Below, piece by piece: positions 5,210-12,683 of a DNA stretch of 13,432 nt. Both the position numbers and the translations under genes were made by a program. The DNA comes from Spirochaetota bacterium (GTDB taxonomy: Bacteria > Spirochaetota > UBA4802 > JAFGJZ01): positions 1-13,432 of the forward strand of contig JAEWVL010000042.1 of assembly GCA_023396665.1 (NCBI GenBank). Reading direction: 5' to 3'. The notes below the pieces were generated by a model. That model saw nothing but the letters and a program-made list of their open reading frames with translations. It had not been told where the DNA came from and made no database searches. How positions within the stretch are numbered: the stretch's first letter is position 1; each line of letters opens with the position of its first letter.

Positions 5210-6115
5210 ATGAAAACAATCGTCATGACCGGGGCAAGCTCGGGCATCGGGAAAAGTGCGCTGAACTATCTGCGCAGAGAAAAGGAAACGATGGTCATCA
5301 CCGGGTCGCGAACGAAAATTCCGGAAGGTCTGTTTGTCGACTTGGCAAATCTTGATTCGGTCAGAAAATTCGCTGATCGAATCATATCGCAAGCCGGACA
5401 ACGGCCGATCGATGCACTCGTTCTCAATGCGGGTATGCAGATAAGCGGAGAGTCGAGAAGCGCCGACGGCTATGAGTTGACGTTTGCGGTGAATCATCTC
5501 GCACACTATCTTCTGATACGACTTCTGCGGGCCAGTCTCGCCGATGGCGCTGTCATTCTCATGACATCAAGCGGAACCTACGATCCCGCGGAAAAGACCA
5601 TTATCCCCCCGCCTCTTCACGCGGATGCGATGTTGCTGGCACATCCGGAGAAGGATCCGCAGCACGACAATGACCCGATTGTCGCGGGAGGACGAGCATA
5701 CTCTTCTTCAAAACTGTGCGTAATGCTGACCGTTCTGGCCCTGAACGGCGATCCGGATCTTAAAAAACGCGGCATTCGGGCAATCGCCTTTGATCCGGGA
5801 CCGACTCCCGGAACCGGCCTTGTACGCGGCAGAGGCCCGCTCATCGTCTTTCTCTGGAAACTCCTGGGTATGCCGCTTCTGCGCAATGTTTTCAAAGGTT
5901 CGAACTCGGTAGACGATGCCGGTAAAGCTCTCGCGGCTTTAGCTCGGGGCGGGGAGCTAATCTCTGGTAAATGCCATTACGCCGCACTTCGAAGGGGTAA
6001 AATGACATATCCCCCGCTTTCCGATCTTGCCGGAAGAACCGATCTGGCGGAGAAACTCTGGAATGACAGCGCAGTTCTCTGCGGACTGTCCGGATTAAGG
6101 GGGGCAACTTCATGA
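5210..6115 (+). CDS. Short-chain dehydrogenase/reductase (SDR)
   Basis: A 301-residue NAD(P)-dependent oxidoreductase, starting at ATG 5210 behind AGAGG (5199-5203). It shows the whole classical SDR set: cofactor loop TGASSGIG (7-14), NAG at 73-75, active-site Asn95 in FAVNHLAHYLL, Ser120/Ser121 in LMTSSGTYDP, Tyr164 and Lys168 in AYSSSKLC, then FDPGPTPGTGL. The insertion between the Ser and the Tyr, and the GxAYSxSKL form, recall the protochlorophyllide reductase/retinol dehydrogenase-like branch. No photosynthesis genes are near, so that name should not be used for function. The substrate is unknown. Its stop overlaps the ATG of the next gene by 4 bp (ATGA), so the two are very likely one operon and translationally coupled. 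Control by the upstream Rrf2 regulator is plausible. Confidence 0.9.
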   Translation: MKTIVMTGASSGIGKSALNYLRREKETMVITGSRTKIPEGLFVDLANLDSVRKFADRIISQAGQRPIDALVLNAGMQISGESRSADGYELTFAVNHLAHYLLIRLLRASLADGAVILMTSSGTYDPAEKTIIPPPLHADAMLLAHPEKDPQHDNDPIVAGGRAYSSSKLCVMLTVLALNGDPDLKKRGIRAIAFDPGPTPGTGLVRGRGPLIVFLWKLLGMPLLRNVFKGSNSVDDAGKALAALARGGELISGKCHYAALRRGKMTYPPLSDLAGRTDLAEKLWNDSAVLCGLSGLRGATS

Positions 6116-6489
6116 AAACAGCTGTTTTTTTTGCAATTTTCGGACTGGCCGAAATCATTACGAACTTCTTTCACCTTTCGCATGGTTCCGTCAGGGAAAT
6201 CGGCCGTTCCGCCAAACGTCAGCACAGGGAGATACCTCTGTCTCTTCCCGAGATTCATTTCTTTATCAAGACGATCATCATGCTTGTCTTCGGCATCCTG
6301 TTCTTCTTCGCGGGCGGTTTTCGACTTTTCAATTACGGCGCCGGTGAATTGACATGCTTTGTCACCACGGCATTGCTCGGTATATACGGATTCTTGCAGG
6401 CATTGTATTACCATCGGGAGTGGAGGGTATGGACCGCCATGATCGTATACTGCATTCCTCTTGCGATATGTGTACTGGCAGCGTATTAA
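6112..6489 (+). CDS. Small membrane protein coupled to the dehydrogenase, unknown function
   Basis: A 125-residue protein overlapping the dehydrogenase by ATGA, with AAGGGGGG at 6097-6104 as ribosome binding site inside the end of the upstream gene. It has four hydrophobic stretches: about 2-22 (TAVFFAIFGLAEIITNFFHL), 50-72 (FFIKTIIMLVFGILFFFAGGF), 78-98 and 105-125, joined by a basic, His-containing loop (about 23-48). I do not recognise a family. The constant pairing with an SDR would fit a membrane partner or anchor, or simply a co-regulated protein, but no residue shows a function. Confidence 0.7.
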   Translation: MKTAVFFAIFGLAEIITNFFHLSHGSVREIGRSAKRQHREIPLSLPEIHFFIKTIIMLVFGILFFFAGGFRLFNYGAGELTCFVTTALLGIYGFLQALYYHREWRVWTAMIVYCIPLAICVLAAY

Positions 6490-6696
6490 CCGACACTCAG
6501 CAGGCACTCAAAGATTGCCGCGAAATTAATGCATAGCACTATCACTGCAAAAATATATGTTTTCTGAATCTTCAGCATGACTCACCGTGATTGCGCCAAA
6601 ATATTATTGTCTTTTTTTACTGCATTCTAATAAATGTGCCCATACATTTTTATGTACCTCTATACACCGCTTTAACAAAACGGAAAGGAAACGACT
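6490..6696. other. 207-bp intergenic region with AT-rich dyad before the PanE-like gene
   Basis: No gene is seen. AAATGT and ACATTT at 6632-6637 and 6644-6649 form a 6-bp stem followed by TTTTAT-like sequence, which could be a weak terminator or operator. TTGTCT at 6607-6612 with TAAATG 18 bp downstream could be a promoter, but the match is poor. The AAGGA at 6685-6689 serves the gene at 6697. Confidence 0.35.
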
Positions 6697-7626
6697 ATGA
6701 ACATCGCAATCATCGGCACCGGCGGCACGGGGGGATACTTCGGCGGTAAGCTCGCACAACTTATTGATACTCACAAAGATCTGCGCCTCAGCTTTATCGC
6801 GCGGGGCGAGCACCTCAGGGTCATCAGGGAACAGGGGCTCACCGTTGACAGCGATGAGGGTGTATTCAACTGCAAACCCTCTCTCGCCACCGACTCTATC
6901 GACGAATGCGGCATCATCGATTGTGCGCTCGTGTGCGTCAAAGGCTTCGATCTTTCAGAGGTGCTTGCAAAACTGAAAAATCATGTTCATGATAAAACCA
7001 TGATTCTTCCGCTGCTCAATGGTGTCGATATCCCCGAACGTATACGCGGCGTCATTAGCGCCGGAACGGTACTTCCCGCCTGTGTCTATATCGGCACACA
7101 TGTCGAAGGTCCCGGAAAAATCACACAGCGCGGCGGCGCCTGCACCATTCACTTCGGCGCCGACCCGAATAATTCTTATCTGGACAGATCGATATTCGGT
7201 CTTTTCAATGACGCGAACATCAAATACGAGTTTCACGAAAATCCCTACATTGAAATCTGGAAAAAATTCATCTTCATCGCCGCATACGGGCTTGTCACCG
7301 CATCGTCTTCGAAAACGATCGGCGAAGTCATGCAGTCCGCTGAACTTTCAGGCGAAGTTCGGGGCATCATGAACGAAATCTATCTGCTATCACAGAAAGC
7401 CGCTATCCCCCTTTCAGTGAACATAGTCGAAGAATCTTTCAACAAGGGGGCGAATTTTCCTTTCGAGGCCAAAACGTCGTTTCAGCGCGATTTTGAAATA
7501 GCCGGAAAGGCTGACGAGCGCGATCTTTTCGGCGGCACCATTATCCGAAAAGCGAAAGAATACGGCATCGGGGCCGCGGTGACACAGCGTCTCTACTCGC
7601 GTATCAACGAAATGAAGCCGCTCTGA
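6697..7626 (+). CDS. panE: 2-dehydropantoate 2-reductase (ketopantoate reductase) family protein
   Basis: A 309-residue cytoplasmic NADPH-dependent reductase. It is predicted to turn 2-dehydropantoate into pantoate for vitamin B5 and coenzyme A synthesis. The N-terminal Rossmann loop IIGTGGTGGYFGG (5-17) is clear. The ligand and catalytic positions of the family are recognisable: Lys82 in VCVKGFD, Asn108 in PLLNGVD and Lys190 in IWKKFIFIAA. The C-terminal helical domain carries SFQRDFEIAGKADERDLFGGTI, the counterpart of the usual SMxxDxxxGRxTEID-x-L-GG. The start ATG at 6697 has GGAAAGGAA before it. The GxGAMG form of the loop is here GTGGTGG, and no other pantothenate gene is adjacent, so a related 2-oxo acid reductase function is possible. 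The hflX-like gene follows after 72 bp with no clear terminator. Confidence 0.83.
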   Translation: MNIAIIGTGGTGGYFGGKLAQLIDTHKDLRLSFIARGEHLRVIREQGLTVDSDEGVFNCKPSLATDSIDECGIIDCALVCVKGFDLSEVLAKLKNHVHDKTMILPLLNGVDIPERIRGVISAGTVLPACVYIGTHVEGPGKITQRGGACTIHFGADPNNSYLDRSIFGLFNDANIKYEFHENPYIEIWKKFIFIAAYGLVTASSSKTIGEVMQSAELSGEVRGIMNEIYLLSQKAAIPLSVNIVEESFNKGANFPFEAKTSFQRDFEIAGKADERDLFGGTIIRKAKEYGIGAAVTQRLYSRINEMKPL

Positions 7627-7698
7627 TTTGACGGCGATTCGCAAAAAATTTATCAAGAGGTGGTTGCTTTTTTTCATCACCTCTCACCTCTTGTCAGC

Positions 7699-8964
7699 AT
7701 GACTGAAATAAACGACAACATAAAAGAAAAAGCCATTCTTGTGGGTGCCAGAACCAAAGACCGTGAAGATTTCGATGAATCGATGCTTGAGCTGGCAAAC
7801 CTTGCCGAGGCCTGCGACATCGAGGTTGCACAGCACTTTGTACAGAACATCAACTCGATTAGTGCGGCCACCTATATCGGCCAGGGCAAGGTCGACGAAA
7901 TCAAGCAAAGTGCCGAATTAATCGAGGCGAATCTGATCATCTTCAACCACGAACTTTCGGCAAAACAGCAGCGAAACCTCGAACGCGCGATCGAAGTGCC
8001 GGTTCTCGATCGCACAGCCCTCATTCTCGACATTTTTCACCGCCGGGCAAAAACGAAAGAGGCGAAACTGCAGGTCGAACTCGCTGAGATGCAATATCGC
8101 CTTCCCCGTCTGGCCGGTTCATACAAGGCTCTCGGACGGCAGCGCGGCGGTCAGAATAAGGGTGCCGGCGAACAGAAGATTGAACTCGACAAAAGGGCTT
8201 TGCAGCAGAAGATATATGAACTCAAAGAGCAGCTGCAGAGCATAGAACGTGAACGGCATACGAACCGCAAGAAGAGATCCGAAACACACATTCCCGTCGT
8301 CGCTCTCGTCGGATACACAAATGCGGGTAAATCGACGCTCATGAACGCATTCATGTCTCTGCAGGGTTCGCCGGTGGAAAAACGTGTTCTCCAGAAAGAC
8401 ATGCTCTTCGCCACCCTCGACACATCCACCCGTCGCGTTCTTCTGCCGAACAAACGAACGATTCTTCTCTCCGACACCGTCGGCTTCGTCAGCGAACTTC
8501 CGCATTCGCTTGTCAAGGCCTTCGGCTCCACGCTCGAAGAGGTGGTCGAAGCCGATCTGCTTTTGCATGTTATTGACGCTTCTAACGCCAACTTCAATTA
8601 TCAGATCGAGGTTACCGAGGCAACTCTGAAAGAAATCGGGGCAGAGGGCATTGACCGCATCAACATCTTCAATAAGGCCGATCGCGGAGCCGAAAAACCG
8701 CCCTTCGAGAAAAACGGCGGCATCTACATCAGCGCCAAAAACACCATCGGAATGGATCTTGTCGCTGCCCGCATATCGGAACTGCTCTTCAGCGACGAAA
8801 TGCGATGCGAGTTTCTTGTGCCCTATACGGAGGGTACAGTTGTGAACGCGCTTAACGAGCAGGCCCACGTCATCGGCACCCTGCACGAAGAAGAAGGAAC
8901 TCGCATCAATGTCAGCTGTTCCAAACTCGTCTACGAGCGCTACAAAGCTTTTTCCGTAAAATGA
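7699..8964 (+). CDS. hflX: GTPase HflX
   Basis: HflX is a ribosome-binding GTPase that splits or rescues stalled 70S ribosomes, notably in stress. From ATG 7699 the protein has 421 residues. The N-terminal HflX domain is typical: AILVGARTKD near the start, AATYIGQGKVDEI, IFNHELSAKQQRNLE, VLDRTALILDIFHRRAKTKEAKLQVELAEMQYRLPRL. A glycine-rich stretch (RQRGGQNKGAGEQKIELD) and a coiled coil follow. The G domain has G1 GYTNAGKST (205-213), G3 DTVGF (259-263), G4 NKAD (325-328) and G5 SAK (345-347). A small C-terminal domain (FLVPYTEGTVVNALNEQAHV) ends the protein. The start is uncertain: GTG 7660 gives 13 more residues (VAFFHHLSPLVS) that do not look like family sequence, and neither start has a good ribosome binding site. 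Confidence 0.93.
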   Translation: MTEINDNIKEKAILVGARTKDREDFDESMLELANLAEACDIEVAQHFVQNINSISAATYIGQGKVDEIKQSAELIEANLIIFNHELSAKQQRNLERAIEVPVLDRTALILDIFHRRAKTKEAKLQVELAEMQYRLPRLAGSYKALGRQRGGQNKGAGEQKIELDKRALQQKIYELKEQLQSIERERHTNRKKRSETHIPVVALVGYTNAGKSTLMNAFMSLQGSPVEKRVLQKDMLFATLDTSTRRVLLPNKRTILLSDTVGFVSELPHSLVKAFGSTLEEVVEADLLLHVIDASNANFNYQIEVTEATLKEIGAEGIDRINIFNKADRGAEKPPFEKNGGIYISAKNTIGMDLVAARISELLFSDEMRCEFLVPYTEGTVVNALNEQAHVIGTLHEEEGTRINVSCSKLVYERYKAFSVK

Positions 8965-9106
8965 AGACTATCGGCGAGGGCAAATTTTTACTTGACCTGA
9001 AGCGACATAACGCCGACACTCTTGGTGAATAGCAAGCTATGCCGTTTTAGCGCCAGCGCCGGGCTGTATATTCTTCAAAAAAAACGGCAAGCAGATGGAG
9101 TATATG

Positions 9107-9676
9107 ATGAAAGTACTGACTGCACTTCTATTATCCGTCTTTCTGTTTACCCTGCCACTGGCGGCGCAATTTGACGACGAAGAAGAGACAACTCAAAACG
9201 ATCAGAATAAACGGGCCGAAGCAGCCCCCTCAAATTATGAAAAAATAGCCGATGACACCCGCTTCTATAACGCATACCATTTCTACAATTTGAAAATGTA
9301 TCCGAAAGCCTCGCTATTGCTCTCCGAATACGTCGAGGTCTACGCCAACGGCATTCACCGCAAAGAGGCGATCATGGCTCTGGGAAATATTGAATTCTCA
9401 CGCCGTAACTATGAGCGCGCCGCGTCCTTCTACATCATGCTTTTCGAAGAGTTCAGCGCCGACGAGGAAGGGGTCGATGCCTACTACCGTGCGGCGCTTT
9501 GCTATCAGAAGATGGGCTATACCGGGCGAGCCGAGCGCATCTTCAGCGAGATCATCGAACGATATCCGCAATCGAGACTGGCCGAAAGCGCAAAGATGCA
9601 GCGGGGGCTTGATTCGTTCATGAGCAGCGCTCCACCGGTACAGCAGCCAGAGCAGCCGATTCCCGCCGGGCCCTGA
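9107..9676 (+). CDS. Exported tetratricopeptide-repeat protein
   Basis: A 189-residue protein with a clear signal peptide (MKVLTALLLSVFLFTLPLAA, cleavage likely after LAA) and no lipobox cysteine, so it is probably periplasmic. I prefer ATG 9107 to 9095 or 9104, since GGAG at 9097-9100 then has a 6-nt spacing and the signal peptide starts with MK. After an acidic linker (FDDEEETTQND) come TPR-like helical pairs: YNAYHFYNLKMYPKASLLLSEYVEVY, then a unit with ALGNIEFSRRNYERAASFY, then AALCYQKMGYTGRAERIFSEIIERYP. The pattern resembles YbgF/CpoB- or BamD-type periplasmic TPR proteins of the cell envelope. The tail (PPVQQPEQPIPAGP) is proline-rich. It lies 142 bp after hflX with no visible terminator, so read-through is possible. 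The exact role is unknown. Confidence 0.8.
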   Translation: MKVLTALLLSVFLFTLPLAAQFDDEEETTQNDQNKRAEAAPSNYEKIADDTRFYNAYHFYNLKMYPKASLLLSEYVEVYANGIHRKEAIMALGNIEFSRRNYERAASFYIMLFEEFSADEEGVDAYYRAALCYQKMGYTGRAERIFSEIIERYPQSRLAESAKMQRGLDSFMSSAPPVQQPEQPIPAGP

Positions 9677-9705
9677 GGTTTCAAGGCTTCAGCAGATCAC
9701 AAATA

Positions 9706-10341
9706 TTATTGCGCATAACGTTCTTCACGTATCAGCTTAAGCAGTTTGTTCACCCTTTTGCGCTGCGTCTCGCTTAGCTCGCCGCTTCGTCTTTCGAGCA
9801 CATCGACAAAGGCTTCCTTGTTATGCCCGGCGACACAGACAAAAGCGCGCTCGGCATGCTGCGCGATCTCCTTCGCCCTGCACTTTTCAAGATGTGAGAT
9901 TATCAGGGGAAACAGCCTCTCCTCGTATCCGGCATCGGCTCTGGCGACACAGGCAAACACGCTGACAGCGGCATCAACGGTGATAACACTTCCCTTTTCA
10001 TAGGCGGCCAGCACTTCGTCCAGATGCGCGAATATGATTTCCGGCTTAAGCGGGGCAATCCGGGCGAGCGCGTACATCGCTCCCCAGACGAGACGGTTGT
10101 TTTTCGATTGCAAAAGGCCGATGAAGTCGGGTGCATACCCGGCGACCAGCGAGGCGTCGCGTTCGGCGACCTCATAGATCACCTTTATCGCGTCACCGGC
10201 AAGCGCCTGATTTTTGTCGCGCAATAGCGCCACAACTTGCGCCAGACCGGCTGTATCCTTTCTGCGGACAATCTCTTCGGCAAGTTCTATGTTGGGGTGC
10301 TCGTCGTTTCTTCCCAGTGATGATGCAAGTCTCTCTTTCAT
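9706..10341 (-). CDS. HEAT-repeat protein, unknown function
   Basis: A 211-residue all-helical protein. I use the ATG at 10341, which has GGTGAG 8 nt upstream. A GTG three codons earlier (10350) is also possible. Repeating pairs of helices with the HEAT pattern follow: ELAEEIVRRKDTAGLAQVVALLRDKNQ, then AGDAIKVIYEVAERDASLVAGYAPDFIGLLQSKNN, then RLVWGAMYALARIAPLKPEIIFAHLDEVLAAYEKGS, then DAAVSVFACVARADAGYEERLFPLIISHLEKC, then QHAERAFVCVAGHNKEAFVDVLE. That is five units of about 35-40 residues. The end is basic (RKRVNKLLKLIREERYAQ). HEAT repeats serve as protein-binding scaffolds, and the partner is not shown. It converges on the TPR gene with 29 bp between the stops, without a visible hairpin terminator. 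Confidence 0.75.
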   Translation of the reverse strand: MKERLASSLGRNDEHPNIELAEEIVRRKDTAGLAQVVALLRDKNQALAGDAIKVIYEVAERDASLVAGYAPDFIGLLQSKNNRLVWGAMYALARIAPLKPEIIFAHLDEVLAAYEKGSVITVDAAVSVFACVARADAGYEERLFPLIISHLEKCRAKEIAQHAERAFVCVAGHNKEAFVDVLERRSGELSETQRKRVNKLLKLIREERYAQ

Positions 10342-10486
10342 GGCAACCACTCACCCTGTAATTCGAATCGGAAAGACACAGCCGATGTTTGCGGCAATGG
10401 CTATGCATATGAAATCAGAAAGAAACACCGGAAGCAAATTGATACTGAGCCGAGAAATCTGAGTAATCCATGATACTCTATTTTCG

Positions 10487-10500
10487 CAGGGCGAACCCTG
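10487..10500. repeat. Small hairpin CAGGG-CGAA-CCCTG between ribF and the HEAT gene
   Basis: This perfect 5-bp stem with a 4-nt loop lies downstream of ribF on the minus strand. It is followed in that direction by GCGAAAATAG and not by a T tract, so it is at best a weak terminator or a transcript-processing site. Nothing else in 10342-10570 can be supported. Confidence 0.3.
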
Positions 10501-10570
10501 AATAATCTGAAAAACGGGGTAAAAGCATTGCGTTCGGTCCTATTCGGGTTTCCCGCTCGCAATAATACAC

Positions 10571-11527
10571 CTATCGCCGGTACAGATCAAGCAGATGAAT
10601 CAAATCGGCGCTTTTCGCCTGCAATATAATCAGGCTCGAGCGCAGATCGGCCCGAAGCTGCCGTTTCAGATCATCGATTGAGGCAAACAAGACCTCGTCG
10701 CGAATGCGCGCGACAAAATGCACAGAGGCGTCCATATCATACACATCTTCGTCAAAATCAAAGATGTTTGTCTCGATGGTTAGCGGGTTGTTCGACGCGA
10801 TGGTGGGATTGTGCCCGATATTGGTCATGCTCATGTACGATTGTCCCCTGATCGTGCAGACGGTGGCGTAGACGCCTCTCGAGGGAAAGACTTTTCCATC
10901 GGGCGGAACAATATTCACCGTGGGAAAGCCGATCGTCCTTCCCAGCCGGCGACCACGGCTGATTTTTCCGGCAAGCATGTAGGGATACCCGAGCATGAGC
11001 GCAGCGGCCTCGACCTTACCCTCTTCGAGATGAGTCTTTATCGCCGTTGTCGATATCGTGATTCCGTCCTGATCCAGAGGATCGATGCGGCTGATCGAGA
11101 AGCCTTCCTTCTTCGACAGTGATTCCAGATGCCGGTATCCCCCCTCGCGGTTTTTGCCGATATGATGATCGTGCCCGGCAAGATAGTGTTTCATGCAAAA
11201 TCGTTCACGCAGAGCACGCAGAAACTGTTCGCTGCTCTGCTGCGAGAAGTGCTCGTCAAAATCACAGGCTATCACATAATCGACAAGATCGCCGATACGG
11301 GCGACCTTCTCCTCGAAGGTTGTCAGACTCTGGTGGTTTTCACCCGGAAAGAAAAAGGTGCGCGGATGCGAACGAAAGGTTACCAGAGCGCTCGCAAGAT
11401 TGCGCTCGCGCGCCAGGGCCGAAAGCTGCGAGAGCACCGAGATATGACCGCGGTGCACGCCGTCAAAATTGCCTGTCGTCAGCGCTGTTTCGACGGCTAG
11501 TGATTGTTCAAATGATAAAATGCGCAT
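10571..11527 (-). CDS. ribF: Bifunctional riboflavin kinase / FAD synthetase
   Basis: A 318-residue cytoplasmic enzyme that makes FMN from riboflavin and then FAD from FMN. The N-terminal nucleotidyltransferase domain has GNFDGVHRGH (19-28) and TFRSHPR (50-56). The C-terminal kinase domain has GKISRGRRLGRTIGFPTVNI (187-206), GVYA (218-221), NIGHNPT (236-242) and the catalytic Glu252 in TIETNIFDF. Two positions are unusual: the VGxDFxFG segment reads AGHDHHIG (117-124), and the ISSTRIR segment reads ISTTAIK (158-164). The ATG at 11527 is fixed by an upstream in-frame stop. There is no good ribosome binding site at normal spacing; a G-run lies about 15 nt upstream, before another ATG. The gene follows the amidohydrolase gene by 78 bp on the same strand. 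No FMN riboswitch fits in that gap. Confidence 0.93.
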   Translation of the reverse strand: MRILSFEQSLAVETALTTGNFDGVHRGHISVLSQLSALARERNLASALVTFRSHPRTFFFPGENHQSLTTFEEKVARIGDLVDYVIACDFDEHFSQQSSEQFLRALRERFCMKHYLAGHDHHIGKNREGGYRHLESLSKKEGFSISRIDPLDQDGITISTTAIKTHLEEGKVEAAALMLGYPYMLAGKISRGRRLGRTIGFPTVNIVPPDGKVFPSRGVYATVCTIRGQSYMSMTNIGHNPTIASNNPLTIETNIFDFDEDVYDMDASVHFVARIRDEVLFASIDDLKRQLRADLRSSLIILQAKSADLIHLLDLYRR

Positions 11528-11540
11528 CGGCAGACTTCAT
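11508..11540 (-). CDS. Possible 10-codon upstream ORF overlapping the ribF start
   Basis: On the minus strand GGGGGG (11548-11543) precedes ATG at 11540-11538, opening a 10-codon ORF MKSADAHFII. It ends with TGA at 11510-11508, past the ribF start and in another frame. Translating ribosomes would stop 17 nt inside ribF and could re-initiate at 11527. Such an overlap could set ribF output, but the short length makes chance a real option. Confidence 0.2.
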   Translation of the reverse strand: MKSADAHFII

Positions 11541-11592
11541 ATCCCCCCGTTTGAATAGGTCAATTACGTGACGCCCGCAACTTAGTCAAATT

Positions 11593-11618
11593 AAAAAAGC
11601 CCGCATCACTTCAGGGCT
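11593..11618 (-). terminator. Rho-independent terminator overlapping the end of the amidohydrolase gene
   Basis: On the minus strand AGCCC (11618-11614) and GGGCT (11602-11598) form a 5-bp stem followed directly by a T run. The stop codon of the amidohydrolase gene (11608-11606) lies in the 11-nt loop, so the terminator is built into the last codons. It would separate this gene at least partly from ribF. Confidence 0.6.
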
Positions 11619-12397
11619 ATCCGCTTGCGGTAGGTCTTCTCGATCACCGAAAATACAGATTCGCGAAGTCGGGCAATGACCTTGCGATCGGTTTTTTTTT
11701 CGGGTGTAAAGAAACGGTCATCGTAAAAAAAAGACCGGGAGATGTCGATTCGAAGATAGGGGATATGTTTGAAAAAGTTCTGCGACAGGTAGCCGGTGAC
11801 CGGCCGCGATGTTATTACGAAGTCTTCGGGACGACGGTTTCTGCCGAACTCACGAACAAACAGATCCATCATAAATTCGGCCGCGCTGGAGGGACAGGAC
11901 TCTATCGGGGCGCCCTTGCGATCTACATAGCGGTGTATTCTTACCAGCGGAAGCGGTTTGTCCGCCTCGGGGGTATTTCGCGCCCCGATTCCCAGGGTGA
12001 CATGACATTCTATCACGAGAGCGATATCACCCTTGAGCGCGTTTCGTATTTTCGAATAAAAGGGATAATGGTAGCGTCGTATCAGATTTGCCAGCGCAAT
12101 CGGCGTGGGAAAACTGTCCGGTTCGAAAATTTCCTTGCCTGCGGGGGTAAGGCGCTTGATGACGCCCGGACCGCCCCTTCCGGGCATATCGGTGGGCGAA
12201 CAGTCAAGATCAACGAAGAGTCGCGATATATCCGAACTGATCGTTTCGGCACGTTCGCCGAAATCGAAGATTTCATTGGCGCAGCTGTCGGAGGCGTAAA
12301 AAAGCTCGAATTCGTCGACAAGCACGTAGGGGACAAGTTCTTCGGGCACGGCGACACCGCCGTGCGGTACGATGCACAGTACTGGCAACTTCTCCAT
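11606..12397 (-). CDS. N-formylglutamate amidohydrolase family protein
   Basis: A 263-residue cytoplasmic protein, starting at ATG 12397 with a weak GGGG about 8 nt upstream. The family layout is visible: IVPHGGVAVPEEL (9-21), SSDISRLFVDLDCSPTD (54-70), a probable metal-ligand segment VIECHVT (128-134), VTGYLSQNF (200-208) and LRIDISRSFF (215-224). Family enzymes hydrolyse N-formyl-L-glutamate to glutamate and formate, the last step of one histidine-degradation route. They have also been linked to other N-acyl amino acids. No hut gene is adjacent, and the usual DLHS-like metal segment reads ECHV, so the substrate is uncertain. The gene diverges from acetate kinase and lies upstream of ribF, with a terminator-like hairpin at its end. 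Confidence 0.72.
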   Translation of the reverse strand: MEKLPVLCIVPHGGVAVPEELVPYVLVDEFELFYASDSCANEIFDFGERAETISSDISRLFVDLDCSPTDMPGRGGPGVIKRLTPAGKEIFEPDSFPTPIALANLIRRYHYPFYSKIRNALKGDIALVIECHVTLGIGARNTPEADKPLPLVRIHRYVDRKGAPIESCPSSAAEFMMDLFVREFGRNRRPEDFVITSRPVTGYLSQNFFKHIPYLRIDISRSFFYDDRFFTPEKKTDRKVIARLRESVFSVIEKTYRKRIALK

Positions 12398-12464
12398 CTA
12401 AAACCCCGGTACAACAGAAATAAATGCGAGAGCGCTTGTTGTACAGGCGCTTCATCAACCGGCT

Positions 12465-12494
12465 CTATTATTCACATAAATAACGCTTTGTCAA
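12465..12494 (-). promoter_or_regulatory. Candidate sigma70 promoter of the amidohydrolase gene
   Basis: On the minus strand TTGACA (12494-12489) matches the -35 consensus exactly, and TAATAG (12470-12465) follows after 18 bp as a -10. Transcription would start near 12458, leaving a leader of about 60 nt. The leader contains AGCGC/GCGCT arms able to form a 5-bp stem. Confidence 0.5.
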
Positions 12495-12683
12495 CGAAGA
12501 AGTGCAAAAAGACTCAGCCGGCACTTCACGGAGATATCTTCAGACATTTGCGATCGACGCCGTGTCCCGTATCCCCCCGCGAAAACGGCAGAGAGAATAC
12601 CTTGACAAATGTGACTTCTGCCAACACAACGTTTGCGTCACTGTCACAAAATACGGCGGTAAGTTACTGATTTCCCATACAAG

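Noticed and set aside
5977..6507. 176-codon open frame on the minus strand across the SDR/membrane protein junction
   Set aside because: It is antisense to two coupled genes, without a ribosome binding site or recognisable domains.
8119..8886. 255-codon open frame on the minus strand inside the GTPase gene
   Set aside because: It lies wholly antisense to a very well conserved HflX. It has no family pattern and no ribosome binding site, and reflects the codon bias of the sense gene.
11528..11605. FMN riboswitch in front of ribF
   Set aside because: The gap is only 78 bp, too short for the RFN element, and no conserved segments of it are seen.
11765..12670. 301-codon open frame on the plus strand opposite the amidohydrolase gene
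   Set aside because: It is antisense to a recognisable family protein, its translation has no motif, and it runs on through the divergent promoter region.
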